Positions 53,560 through 62,580 are shown, counted from the stretch's first letter. The stretch: DNA of 64,000 bases from Novosphingobium rosa NBRC 15208 (GCF_001598555.1 NZ_BCZE01000035.1:1-64000), one strand, 5' to 3'. Notes: generated from the letters alone by a model not told the origin. Made by a program: numbers and translations.

Positions 53560-54150
53560 GAGGCTCGGGATGGAGGCTGCACCATTTTATCGGCGCTGGT
53601 GTCTAGGACAGCGCACCGCTGGAAACCGCTTTATGGGAACAAGCCGATGCCCTCGTGGGCGGGACGAAGGCCTGGTTGATCATCGATGACACGGCCATGC
53701 CCAGAAGGGCACCAACTCAGTCGGTGTGGCGCCTCAATATGCCTCGAGGCTGGGTAAGCGGGCCAACTCCCAAACCATGGTTTAGCTTCGCTGGCCTACG
53801 GCTCGGTGACGCTGGTATCGGGCGAGGTTCCCGTCATGTTGAGCTTACGGCTGTTTCTACCGGATAGCTGGACCGAGAATGAGGAGCGCATGATCAAGAC
53901 CGGCGTTCCTGAGGAGTTTCGCCAGGTCAAAACGAAGCCTTCCATCGCGATCGAGGAGATCGACCGGATCGCGGCTTCCGGCGTCCGTTTCGGCTGTGTG
54001 CTGGCAGACGCCGGCTATGGCCTGTCAGCCCCATTCCGGCAGGCCTTGAGCCCACGCGGGCTTTGCTGAGCGGTGGGCATTCTCAAGTATCAAAAGGTCT
54101 ATCTTGCCTACGTGCAACTGGTGTTCCCCGTGGCAGGGCGTGGACGGCCA
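53560..54150 (+). pseudogene. Degraded IS701-type DDE transposase
   Basis: Fragments in several frames align in order with IS701-family transposases. The first are HHFIGAGV, then ALVGGTKAWLIIDDTAMPR with the DDT catalytic motif. After a frameshift near 53700 come SVGVAPQYASRLGKRANSQT, then VTLVSGEVPVMLSLRLFLPD, VRFGCVLADAGYGLSAPFRQ, and past a stop AVGILKYQKVYLAYVQLVFP. The stop at about 54066 is TGA where Trp (TGG) is expected. N-terminal and C-terminal parts and both inverted ends are missing or unrecognisable. This is an old, dead insertion. Confidence 0.8.
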
Positions 54151-54380
54151 CGCCTGGCGTAGATATGGATGACGCGCTTACCTTGTCAGAAAGGACGGAA
54201 ATTTGATCAGGGGTCGGCCGCGCGAGGAATGCTTGTGGCCGGCACCTGGCTTAAGAGTTGTGGGAGCTGGAAAGGCGGGTTCCGAGGTTGGTTTTGCTTA
54301 GCCACCATAGGTTCAACCGGTCGGTGCAGTTGCGCGGATGACGGCAAGCTGCGATTGATCAGGTGCCTATGAACTAGCAA

Positions 54381-56714
54381 TTAAGCCGCGTTCTGCCGAT
54401 TTTCGGTGTTTAGCTTCAGCAATCTGCCGATTTCCGAAGCAGGCATCGGGCGGCTGAAATAATAACCCTGAATATGCGAGCAGCCCTGATCGCGCAGAAT
54501 GTCGAGTTGGTCGACATTCTCCACGCCCTCTGCCGTCGTTTCGATGCCCAGCGCTTCGGCGAGGCTGGTGATCGACTTGATGATCGCGGTGGCCCCGTCA
54601 TGCGAGAGCAGATCGACAATGAAGCTGCGGTCGATCTTGATCTTGTCGAAGGGAAAGGCGCGCAGATAGCTGAGCGAGGAATAGCCCGTCCCGAAATCGT
54701 CGAGCGCCACGCGCACCCCCATCGCCTTCAGGCTGTGGAGCGAGGCCAGCGTGCCTTCGACATTGTCGATGAACAGGCTTTCAGTGATTTCCAGTTCGAG
54801 CCGGCCCGGCTCCAGCCCGCTGGCGGCCAGCGCCTGAAGCACGATGGTGTTGAGCGAATTGCTGCGGAACTGCACCGGGGAGACATTGACGGCGACGCGG
54901 ATGTCCTCGGGCCAGCTGGCGGCAATGCGGCAGGCCTCGCGGATCACCCATTCTCCGATGGGGATGATCAGGCCGGTCTCCTCGGCCACGGGAATGAAAT
55001 TGACCGGCGAGACACTGCCGCGCATAGGGTGGTTCCAGCGCAGCAGGGCCTCAAAGGCCGTTACCCGGTTCTGCGACAGGCCGAAAAGCGGCTGGAAATG
55101 CAGCTCCAGTTCGCTTCTGGCCAGCGCGTCATGCAGGTCGATTTCCATCAGGCGCCGCTCTTGGGCCTCGGCGTCCATGCCTGTCTCGAAATAACGATAG
55201 CCCGCCTTGCCGTCGCTCTTGGCGCGATACAGCGCCAGATCGGCGTTCTTGAGCAGGTCCATCGGCGTGTCGCCATCGGTGGGGGCCATGGCCAGGCCCA
55301 CGCTGGTGCCGATGACGATGCGGTGGCCGTTGACGAGGAAGGGCTGGCTGATCGCCGCCAGAATGTCGCGCGCCAGCGCGGTGGGGGAGCGCAGATCGTC
55401 ATCCATCACCACCGCGAATTCATCGCCGCCCAGCCGCGCGACAAAGCTGTCGCCACAGGTGGCGATCAGGCGGCTGGTCACCTCGCACAGCAAGGCGTCG
55501 CCGGTGGGATGGCCCAGCGTGTCGTTCACCGATTTGAAATTGTCGAGATCGAGGCACATCAGCGCGCGCTGCTTCGCCGGGGTCGCATGCGCCAGCCACA
55601 GCGCCATATGCTGGCGCAGCAGCGTGCGGTTGGGCAGGCCGGTCAGCGCATCGTGAAACGCCAGATGTGTGATCTGCCGCTCGCGCTCGGCGATATCGTC
55701 GACCATGCGGTTGAAGCTGGTCGCCAGCCGCCCGAGTTCGTCGCCCGTCTCGATGGTGACATGGGCATGCTCGCCCATGCTCATGCGCTGGGCGGCTTGG
55801 TTGAGCGCGGTGATCGGGCGGGTGAGGCGCCGCGCCAGATACCAGCTGCCCGCCACGGCCAGTGCCACGCCGACCACGCCCAGCCCCACCACCAGCCAGA
55901 TCAGCGGCATATAGCCGTTCATCGCCTTGCTCAGGCTGTATTCCAGCACCAGCACGCGCGGCCCCATATGGCTGTTGGGCAGGAAGTTGGTGACCGGAAT
56001 GGCCTGAACCAGCATCTGCTCCCCGTCCACATTGCGCAGGGCGGCGCTGTTGCTGCCCGCCTTGGTGACGGGAATGCCATGGCCCAGATCGGCCACACGC
56101 ATGATGCGCGGCTTCATGTCCAGCGCGGTCAGGCGGGCGATGTCGGTCAATTCGTCCGACCCGACCGGATTGGCGAAGATCACCCAGCCTATCAGCGTGG
56201 GAGCCTCGATCGGTTCGGCAACCGCGGCATAGGTCTTGCTGCCCAGCTGGACGACGCCCTTCTGCGCGCCGCCGTCCAGCGCCTTCCACAGATCGTCCCT
56301 GAAGTCCTTGTTCAGATGGCCCGCATAGCCGACAATCGAGCCATCGAGCCCGACGACCATCGCCTGCTCGATGCCCTGCCGCTGTTTCAGACTGTCGAGC
56401 GCGGAGATGATCGTGGGCGCGTCGCCCGTGGCCAATGCCGTGCGAAAGCCGAAATCATGCGACAGCACGCGACCGGCCTGCTGCATCTGGTCATAGCGCA
56501 TCGCGGCCATGCGTTCGAACACCGCGCTGCCCGACGCCATCTCCTGGTTGATCGTCGCCTCGGCATAGCTGGCGATGCCATAGCGCATGCCCATTACGAT
56601 CAGCACTATCGTGATCACGGTGAGCGCGCCATAGAACAGCGTGATCTTGCGCGAAAGCGAGGAGAGCCAGCGCCGGGGGATAAGGGCGCGAAACAGGGCG
56701 GAGGGCCGGGCCAA
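54381..56714 (-). CDS. Membrane GGDEF/EAL cyclic-di-GMP protein with HAMP
   Basis: A 777-residue protein. The first membrane helix (about 25-47) is followed by a periplasmic sensor region (about 50-270), likely a double-CHASE/dCache-like fold. A second helix (about 272-295) precedes HAMP (about 296-345). The GGDEF domain (about 355-515) has the intact active site ARLGGDEFAVV. The EAL domain (about 525-770) has FEALLRWNHP, ITESLFIDN, ALDDFGTGYSSLSYL and ETTAEGVEN, all needed for phosphodiesterase activity. Both activities look possible. It starts 4 bases after the cupredoxin stop, so the two form an operon. The periplasmic domain might sense that protein's redox or metal state. Confidence 0.94.
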   Translation of the reverse strand: MARPSALFRALIPRRWLSSLSRKITLFYGALTVITIVLIVMGMRYGIASYAEATINQEMASGSAVFERMAAMRYDQMQQAGRVLSHDFGFRTALATGDAPTIISALDSLKQRQGIEQAMVVGLDGSIVGYAGHLNKDFRDDLWKALDGGAQKGVVQLGSKTYAAVAEPIEAPTLIGWVIFANPVGSDELTDIARLTALDMKPRIMRVADLGHGIPVTKAGSNSAALRNVDGEQMLVQAIPVTNFLPNSHMGPRVLVLEYSLSKAMNGYMPLIWLVVGLGVVGVALAVAGSWYLARRLTRPITALNQAAQRMSMGEHAHVTIETGDELGRLATSFNRMVDDIAERERQITHLAFHDALTGLPNRTLLRQHMALWLAHATPAKQRALMCLDLDNFKSVNDTLGHPTGDALLCEVTSRLIATCGDSFVARLGGDEFAVVMDDDLRSPTALARDILAAISQPFLVNGHRIVIGTSVGLAMAPTDGDTPMDLLKNADLALYRAKSDGKAGYRYFETGMDAEAQERRLMEIDLHDALARSELELHFQPLFGLSQNRVTAFEALLRWNHPMRGSVSPVNFIPVAEETGLIIPIGEWVIREACRIAASWPEDIRVAVNVSPVQFRSNSLNTIVLQALAASGLEPGRLELEITESLFIDNVEGTLASLHSLKAMGVRVALDDFGTGYSSLSYLRAFPFDKIKIDRSFIVDLLSHDGATAIIKSITSLAEALGIETTAEGVENVDQLDILRDQGCSHIQGYYFSRPMPASEIGRLLKLNTENRQNAA

Positions 56715-56718
56715 GGCC

Positions 56719-57339
56719 TTACATGCCGCGCAGGGTCAGCGAGACAGGCTTGCTGACCACGCCCGAGGCACCCAGCGCGACCTGCATCACCATCTCATTG
56801 TCGGGCGTGCGCGCCATCGGGTGCCAGATCGTCACCGTGGCATTGCCGCCTGGCATGCCAGAGATGCGCACCGTGCCGTCATGCCCGCTTTTGGCGGCAT
56901 AGGGCGTGTCGACCACCTTGATGAAGCCGCTCATTCTGTCGTGGATGTTGCAGCCCAGCGCCACCGCTCCTGCCGTCCGGAAGGTGTAGGTGGGCACTTC
57001 GGATTGCCCGTAGAGTTTCATGTTGAAGCGCGCGGGCTTCGAGTAGGAATAAATGTGGTGGCGCACATTGTCCTTGTTGGGAAAAGGAACGGTGGCGCCC
57101 ACCGGCACGATCAGCACATGCGGGTTGAAGGCGATGTTCTGCTGCACCATCGTCAAAGGCCAGGGAAAGGTGATCGGCCGGTTGGGCAGGCCCGCAGCCG
57201 GTTTCACCGTGACGACCGCATCGGCGACGGGTTTGCCCATCTGGTCGACCACATGCAGTTCCAGATCGCCCGCGATGGCGAGCGAAGGGGTCAGCAGCAT
57301 GACGGCGAAACCCGGCAGGGGGGTGAGGAAGCGAAGCAT
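56719..57339 (-). CDS. Exported cupredoxin-like protein (methylamine-utilisation type)
   Basis: A 206-residue periplasmic protein with a signal peptide (about 1-23, ending LAIAG). The plastocyanin-like fold has ligands NVRHHIYSYS (His94/His95) and GCNIHDRM (Cys130, His133, Met136), a standard type-1 copper set. A carboxypeptidase-regulatory-like beta domain appears at the N-terminus (VVDQMGKPVADAVVTV). It may carry electrons or copper. It is co-transcribed with the GGDEF/EAL gene and diverges from DUF3034 across 103 bases. Homologues are often labelled methylamine utilization protein, but no amine dehydrogenase genes are present here. Confidence 0.88.
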   Translation of the reverse strand: MLRFLTPLPGFAVMLLTPSLAIAGDLELHVVDQMGKPVADAVVTVKPAAGLPNRPITFPWPLTMVQQNIAFNPHVLIVPVGATVPFPNKDNVRHHIYSYSKPARFNMKLYGQSEVPTYTFRTAGAVALGCNIHDRMSGFIKVVDTPYAAKSGHDGTVRISGMPGGNATVTIWHPMARTPDNEMVMQVALGASGVVSKPVSLTLRGM

Positions 57340-57442
57340 GGAGCTTTGCCTAGCGTAAAAACCGCAAAGGGCGGGTTAACGCAAAACGGGGAATTTTAGG
57401 GCTATTGGCGCTCCATTAACCATTTTCCGTCAGGCAGACGGG
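57340..57442. promoter_or_regulatory. Shared divergent promoter region, cupredoxin/DUF3034
   Basis: These 103 bases separate two divergent gene pairs. GGTTAA at 57374-57379 and its inverted match TTAACC at 57416-57421 lie 42 bases apart centre to centre, about four helical turns. They could be half-sites of a looping or dimeric regulator, but 6-base matches can occur by chance. No certain -35/-10 pair is seen. Confidence 0.3.
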
Positions 57443-58336
57443 ATGCGAAAGCCTTTCTTCCGATCCGTCCTGTCCCCGGCTGCCTTCGGCCTGTGCGCCT
57501 CATGCCTGTTGCCGGTCACGGCCAGCGGCGAGCCCTTGCGCAATGAGGGCAAGCTGCTGCTGACCAATGGAATCAGCACGGTGGAGGGTGCATCGGGTGG
57601 CGGTCTGGCCCCATGGGCGACGATTGCGGGCAACGAGACCAAGGATGGCATCGGTGTTTCGGCCCATGTCACCGACGATGAACTCAAGGATTACGAATAT
57701 CGCAGTGCGGGCGCGGCGTTGGGCCTCTTCAATCGGCTCGAACTGTCCTATGCGCGCCAGAATTTCAACACGCAGAAGATCGGCGCGGCGCTCGGGTTGG
57801 GGCGGGACTATACGTTCAGGCAGGATGTGGTGGGGGCCAAGCTGCGCCTGCTAGGCGATGTGGTCTATGACAATCCGCTGGTTCCGGCGATTGCCGTGGG
57901 GGTGCAGTACAAGCACAATCTCAACGGCAGCATCGTGAGGGCGTTGGGGGCGAAATCGGCCTCGGGGGTCGATGTCTATGCCAGTGCCACAAAGCTGATC
58001 CTGGCTGACAGCCTGCTGGTCAACACCACGCTGCGGATGACGAAGGCCAATCAGATCGGCCTTCTGGGTTTCGGCGGCGACAAGAGCGATGCCTATCATC
58101 TCGAGTTCGAGGGCTCGCTGGCCTATCAGCTGTCGCGGCGCCTGGTCGTGGGCGGTGAGTATCGCAGCAAGCCCGACAATCTGGGGGTGGCCCACGAAAA
58201 CGCCTGGTTCGATGGCTTTGTCGCCTATGCGGTCAACCGCAATCTGACGGCGACCGTGGCCTATACCGACCTTGGCTCGATCGCCACCATCGACCGGCAG
58301 CGCGGCGCCCTCTTCTCGTTGCAAGCGGCTTTTTAA
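57443..58336 (+). CDS. DUF3034 outer-membrane-type protein
   Basis: A 297-residue exported protein with a signal peptide (about 1-29, ending TASGE). The body has DUF3034 features: GKLLLTNGISTVEGASGGGL, APWATIAGNE and RLELSYARQNFNT. Alternating hydrophobic strands continue up to a terminal Phe (FSLQAAF), typical of an outer-membrane beta barrel. Its role is unknown. It leads a two-gene unit with the truncated haemoglobin gene, 15 bases downstream. Confidence 0.88.
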   Translation: MRKPFFRSVLSPAAFGLCASCLLPVTASGEPLRNEGKLLLTNGISTVEGASGGGLAPWATIAGNETKDGIGVSAHVTDDELKDYEYRSAGAALGLFNRLELSYARQNFNTQKIGAALGLGRDYTFRQDVVGAKLRLLGDVVYDNPLVPAIAVGVQYKHNLNGSIVRALGAKSASGVDVYASATKLILADSLLVNTTLRMTKANQIGLLGFGGDKSDAYHLEFEGSLAYQLSRRLVVGGEYRSKPDNLGVAHENAWFDGFVAYAVNRNLTATVAYTDLGSIATIDRQRGALFSLQAAF

Positions 58337-58351
58337 GCGGAGATTGATCCC

Positions 58352-58876
58352 ATGTTCGTTCTGATCGCAACCTCCGCGCTGATGATGGCGCAGCCGCCGG
58401 TCTCCACGGATGCCGCGCCCGACACGCCGCCGCCCGGCGCGCCCTATGCCGTGCCGGGCGAGGAGAAGGTTGATCCCTATACTTTGAGCCCGCAAAATGC
58501 CGGGGCGCGGCCCTTTGCCGGAACAGGCATGGCGCATGCCTTTCACGGGCAGGAGGGCATCCACCGCATCGTCGAACGTTTCACCCAACTGAGCTATGAC
58601 GACAAGGTGATCGGCGAGATCTTCTTCAAGCATGACAAGGTGCGTTTCAAGCGCACGCTTTTCGAGCAGTTCTGCTTCCTGCTCAACGCAGGATGCAGCT
58701 ACAGCGGGCGCGACATGGCCTCCTCGCACAAGGATCTGGGGGTGCAGCAGGCCGATATGAACCGGCTGGTCGAACTGCTGCAACGCGCCATGTCCGAAGA
58801 GCATGTGCGCTTTGCCGCGCAAAACCGCTTCCTGTCCAAACTCGCACCGATGCGCCCGGATGTTGTGGTACGCTGA
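58352..58876 (+). CDS. Exported group I truncated haemoglobin
   Basis: A 174-residue protein with a short hydrophobic N-terminus and a Pro/Ala/Thr-rich stretch (about 13-50). The 2-on-2 globin domain follows. GQEGIHRIVERFTQL is the A/B-helix region. FEQFCFLLNAGCSYSGRDM contains the E-F region with the GRDM turn, then SSHKDLGV holds the proximal His126. FAAQNRFLSKLAPMRPDVV is the G/H end. Trunated group I globins usually have about 120 residues and are cytosolic, so the leader suggests export or membrane anchoring. It would bind O2, NO or CO. It is paired with DUF3034 and faces the cupredoxin-GGDEF/EAL operon. Confidence 0.85.
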   Translation: MFVLIATSALMMAQPPVSTDAAPDTPPPGAPYAVPGEEKVDPYTLSPQNAGARPFAGTGMAHAFHGQEGIHRIVERFTQLSYDDKVIGEIFFKHDKVRFKRTLFEQFCFLLNAGCSYSGRDMASSHKDLGVQQADMNRLVELLQRAMSEEHVRFAAQNRFLSKLAPMRPDVVVR

Positions 58877-58947
58877 ATGGAGGCTCGTTATCCGCAAGCA
58901 GTTCACGTGCATCGAATGTCAGGCTTTTCAGCGGGAACTGAAATCCC

Positions 58948-59376
58948 TCAATAGCCGTGTAATTTCAGCCGCTGGATCTGGCCGTCGCGCGTGTCACAGA
59001 CGTAACTTCCACGTCTCAAGGGGCCAGGTTGATCGGCGTTCTGCGCTGCTCGCGATTGGATGTAGAACACGCCAGCGATGCGAAAGCCCCAGTGCTTCCA
59101 GATCTCCTGGGTCACCGGACCAAGCCGAGCAAACCCTGCGCCGGATGTTTGCTGGGACACGGCTTGGGAACATAGATCCAGGGCGAGTTTCCGGCCGGTT
59201 TCCTCGCCCCAACGGCCGTCGCCTTCTCGGTGTGCCGCCACGGTCGAATACTGCGCCTGCTCGTAGCGGGGTTCCAGATCCTGGTCGAGGTCTTTACTTC
59301 CGGTGGGGGCCGCATAGGCCAAGGTTGCGCCGCTAGAAAGTGTGAGCGCCAAGCCCAGAGTACAGATCGAATGCAA
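58948..59376 (-). CDS. Exported protein of unknown function
   Basis: A 142-residue protein with a TTG start at 59376 preceded by GGGAGG at 5 bases. The N-terminus is a signal peptide (LHSICTLGLALTLSSGATLA, then YAA). The mature part is polar, with two Cys (LDLCSQAV and YVCDTRDG) that could form a disulfide, and an aromatic block IWKHWGFRIAGVFYIQ. No family is recognised. A longer frame to 59469 has no better start signal. Confidence 0.55.
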   Translation of the reverse strand: MHSICTLGLALTLSSGATLAYAAPTGSKDLDQDLEPRYEQAQYSTVAAHREGDGRWGEETGRKLALDLCSQAVSQQTSGAGFARLGPVTQEIWKHWGFRIAGVFYIQSRAAQNADQPGPLRRGSYVCDTRDGQIQRLKLHGY

Positions 59377-59523
59377 TCGCCCCTCCCAATCCTTGCCGCC
59401 AGGAAGAGGCGACGCCCCGTTGCCCACGGTGGCGACGCCCGTCGGGCAACTGATGGTTGACCATGGCACATGCTTGCGAGGTCTGCATGTTAAGGAGTGT
59501 CAAACTGTCGGGAGGCAGATGCG

Positions 59524-61299
59524 TCAGGCGGCAACGCGCATGCAATTGCGGCCACCATGCTTGGCTTCATACATGGCGATATCGCTGCGATGCCATAGCT
59601 GACTCAACTCTTCTCCAGCCCGGACCTCAGCCAGCCCCATACTGGCGGTGATGTTCAGCGAGCCTTTGCCGGGCACGGAAATGGCAAGGCTGGAGATCGC
59701 GGCGCGCAGCCGATTTGCCGCGATTGCAGCACGGTCTTTGTCCAGGTCCCAGAAGAGCACGGCAAATTCTTCTCCGCCGACCCTGGCGATGATATCATCC
59801 TCTCGTAGTTGCGCGCGGGCGGCCTGCGCCACGGTTTGCAGGACCCGGTCACCGGCAGCGTGCCCATAGGTGTCGTTGATGGCCTTGAAGTGATCGAGGT
59901 CGAAAAGGGCAAGGCTGGCTTCGCAAGGTGACATGGCCAACTGCCCTAGCCGCTGCTCCATGATGTCTTCAAAAGCACGCCGATTGGCGATGCCGGTTAG
60001 CACATCGGTCCGCGCTGCCGTGCTGAGACGAAGCTCAGCTTCCTTCCTTTCCGTGATATCTCGGATCGAGCCCACAACACCCAACTGGGTACCCGTCGGT
60101 GCCTGGACTGTGCGAAGCATCGTTTCGTACCAGCGAATGGAGGCGAGGTCGGGGCCACGGTACTGAGCCCTGATAGCTCTTCCAGGCGAAGCCATCGCCT
60201 GCTCGTAAGCGAGCCATAAATTGGGCAAATCATCTTCCAAGACGAGGGTTCGTGCGCTCCGCCCGATCAATTCTTCGGGCGCTATGCCAACGATTTGAGC
60301 GACGGCGGGTGATGCATAGCGAATGGTGCCCCCGACCGCGACATCGACAATGCCATCGCCAAGGCTCTCGGCCATTGCGCGGTATCGGGCTTCGCTTTCC
60401 CCGACACGATCTGTCAGATCGCGATGTTGTCTCAGCAGGGCAGCGATGGGGAGCACCAGCAGGGCAGAGCAGCCAATATAGGCCTGCAGGAACAGTGCCC
60501 GGAGGCCCACCGAGGCATGCACGAGATTGACCGGCCCAAGGCCATGGACCGTATAAAGGCCGCCGATGATCGCCACAATGACACAACTGCCGATCGCACC
60601 AACGCGTCCACACAGGATCGTGGCCAGCGTCATGGGCAGAAATGGAACAAATAGGATCGGAAGCGCGCTCTGACGAAACACCACCGCGGCGACCAATGCG
60701 ACCAGAGACAAGGCCAGCGTTGTCACGAGGCTGCTCGATCTGGCCTCGGTCCGCCAGTGCTTTGCATCTCCTGACAAAGCCACAAACATCAGCGGGGTGA
60801 ACAGGGTAGTGCCCAGGCCATGGGCGGCAAACCAGGTAAAGCAATTGGTCCAGAAACCGCCGCCAGTAAAATGACTGATGGCAGCCGCACCGGCCAGAGC
60901 CGAGAGCGCTGGCCCTGCAACCCCAGCCGACAGCAAAAAGACGACGATGGCGCGAACGGTATCAATCCTCAGCCCCATTCCGCAGGCCCAGCGGATGCCG
61001 AGCGCAGCGATCAATGGGTCCATGAGATTGGCGACCATGATCGTGGGTGCGGCTCTTATGCCAAGGCCAAAGCAGCTCACCATCACCAGAATGGCGATTG
61101 CGGCAGGCAGAAAAGCTGCCCCCCATTTCCGAATGGGCAAAAGCGAAAGCTGAGCAAGCAAGAGGCCCGAGGACAGCCAGATGAATGCTGCTCCGCCATC
61201 AAATCGCGTGAAGGAAACTGTAAGGGCAGCCAACACGAAATAGGCGAAACCCACCAGCCAGAGGCGTATCGTCAAGGTCGTAAGAATGATCCGTCGCAT
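59524..61299 (-). CDS. MASE1-PAS-GGDEF diguanylate cyclase
   Basis: A 591-residue protein. About eight N-terminal membrane helices (to about 290) form a MASE1-type sensor (FIWLSSGLLLAQLSLLPIRKW). A PAS domain follows (about 310-425, ending SIRDITERKEAE). The GGDEF domain (about 430-590) has TDVLTGIANRRAFE and LFDLDHFKAINDTYGHAAGD, and the active-site loop is ARVGGEEFAVL, a GGEEF form that is catalytically competent. There is no EAL domain. It should make cyclic-di-GMP in response to an unknown membrane or soluble signal. The start is set at 61299 (MRRIILTT); the longer frame to 61383 is unlikely. It lies about 2.8 kb from the GGDEF/EAL gene's divergent partner locus. Confidence 0.93.
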   Translation of the reverse strand: MRRIILTTLTIRLWLVGFAYFVLAALTVSFTRFDGGAAFIWLSSGLLLAQLSLLPIRKWGAAFLPAAIAILVMVSCFGLGIRAAPTIMVANLMDPLIAALGIRWACGMGLRIDTVRAIVVFLLSAGVAGPALSALAGAAAISHFTGGGFWTNCFTWFAAHGLGTTLFTPLMFVALSGDAKHWRTEARSSSLVTTLALSLVALVAAVVFRQSALPILFVPFLPMTLATILCGRVGAIGSCVIVAIIGGLYTVHGLGPVNLVHASVGLRALFLQAYIGCSALLVLPIAALLRQHRDLTDRVGESEARYRAMAESLGDGIVDVAVGGTIRYASPAVAQIVGIAPEELIGRSARTLVLEDDLPNLWLAYEQAMASPGRAIRAQYRGPDLASIRWYETMLRTVQAPTGTQLGVVGSIRDITERKEAELRLSTAARTDVLTGIANRRAFEDIMEQRLGQLAMSPCEASLALFDLDHFKAINDTYGHAAGDRVLQTVAQAARAQLREDDIIARVGGEEFAVLFWDLDKDRAAIAANRLRAAISSLAISVPGKGSLNITASMGLAEVRAGEELSQLWHRSDIAMYEAKHGGRNCMRVAA

Positions 61300-61721
61300 T
61301 CGAAGCCTTTGAACCAACACGCCGGAACATTGGGTTAATACACAGAGATCCAAAGAACATTTTACACCGGGCGTTTCCGGCATTGAGAGGCACGCAATCT
61401 GAAAATCTTGGCGAGCATGTAATAGAGTGCCAAAGTCGTCATATTGGCCAAATGCTCAACAGAAGAGCGACAAAAAAACAGCAACGCAATCAGCGAAAAT
61501 TCAACAATGGCCCACCGATCGAAATCCACTTTGCCGCTGGTCGTATTCGAGGAATTGTGTACCCGGCCTGGTCTCTGGTAGGCCGGATACACAAAACGCA
61601 GACATGCGCACTGGGAGCGTTGCAGTCCACGCGCTGCCCCTAACGCAAGGATTAGATTTTTCCAGTACCTGCCATGTAAATTTTGGCGCTCCGTAAACTA
61701 CATTTTACCCGTGCCGCCCCA
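61300..61721. other. AT-rich intergenic stretch with one doubtful frame
   Basis: No gene is firmly supported. A minus-strand frame at 61362-61592 (76 codons) has a hydrophobic patch (IVEFSLIALLFFC) but no clear ribosome site. A helical-looking segment before its stop is also unremarkable. The promoter of the diguanylate cyclase gene should be in the left part. Confidence 0.4.
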
Positions 61722-61856
61722 TCACCCAGCAATATTCTGTAACGATTGGATTGCGAGATTTATCTCATGTAACGGCTGTGTAAATCCATTCGCTCGTAGA
61801 TGGCTTGCAGCTTCAGGAAGCTGCTCGACGCATTGATTGACCGTATGAACGTCCAT
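61722..61856 (-). CDS. Possible 44-residue protein
   Basis: ATG at 61856 with a GGGGAGAG element just upstream opens a 44-codon frame (MDVHTVNQCVEQLPEAASHL...). The product has two short amphipathic helices and one Cys, and no membrane segment. Its composition is protein-like and the ribosome site is good, but there is no recognised relative, so it may be a chance frame. Confidence 0.35.
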   Translation of the reverse strand: MDVHTVNQCVEQLPEAASHLRANGFTQPLHEINLAIQSLQNIAG

Positions 61857-62170
61857 AACCCTCTCCCCAAATGAGGTCATTTGACGGCAACAATTCTCGG
61901 TGCGCCCCTTATGATTTGTTTGTGCAGAGTACCATACTTGCAGGCGGATGCTAGCGCCCAAGCGAACAGTTGGTTCGTGGCTTATGGAAGGCCCAAAGGC
62001 GGGGTATGGTTAGGGGTGAAGAGCTTCTTTTCGCGCGGGATGATAATCCGGAAATCCGCCATTTCAGAGATTGTCGCGGCGGAGGGATTATACGCCGTGC
62101 GACCGCTCTACCTGAACCAGCGGCCCCTTTCACCAGGCGACGCAAATTCAGTGAAGATTGGAAAGACTGG

Positions 62171-62322
62171 GGCCTGCTGCCGGTTTGATGGACACCGAGA
62201 TAAGGTTCTTCAAGCTACCCCAGCCTGGCGTTCGAAGTCGATAGGGCTGAGATAACCTAGGGTCGAGTGCCTGCGGGTGGGATTGTAGAAACGCTCGATA
62301 TAATCGAACACATCGGCTCTGG
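62171..62322 (-). pseudogene. IS3-family remnant: last 37 codons of OrfB and one end
   Basis: On the minus strand, from about 62322 to the stop at 62210-62212, the frame reads ADVFDYIERFYNPTRRHSTL then GYLSPIDFERQAGVA. This is the C-terminus of an IS3-family integrase-type transposase. The bases after the stop, up to TGTCCATCAAACCGGCAGCA at about 62194-62175, look like the element's terminal inverted repeat. The rest of the element is gone; the homology breaks at about 62322. It marks a past insertion followed by deletion. Confidence 0.78.
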
Positions 62323-62537
62323 GCTGTTATAAGCGGCCCGGTTCGCTCGCCCGATGAATCTCAATGCATCAGACTGCGATTGCCAAGGGTGAGCGCTATT
62401 GTCGAATTTTCAGGGCTTGCAGATTCACAAAACTGTAGTAACTTTCGCGGGCGCTGCAAGGTAAGCAGCGTCGAGGCGTGAGAACCTCGCTTGAAATTGA
62501 TGAAATTCCAATCCGCCCTAAACTAAGAGTCCGGGTG

Positions 62538-62580
62538 GCCGACGCGCATGTACAAGCCGCTTGCGGCTAAAGGCGTCGGC
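62538..62580 (+). other. Nested inverted repeats upstream of the ECF sigma gene
   Basis: An outer stem GCCGACGC (62538-62545) with GCGTCGGC (62573-62580) encloses a second perfect stem AGCCGC (62555-62560) with GCGGCT (62563-62568). The two stems are separated by a 9-base and a 4-base bulge. The element lies 137 bases before the sigma-factor start. As RNA it would form a long interrupted hairpin; as DNA it could be an operator or cruciform. It could be a terminator, a leader structure or an operator, but no T-run follows. Confidence 0.5.

Noticed and set aside
54474..56756. 760-codon plus-strand frame opposite the GGDEF/EAL gene
   Set aside because: Antisense of a gene with intact GGDEF and EAL motifs; no recognisable domain of its own.
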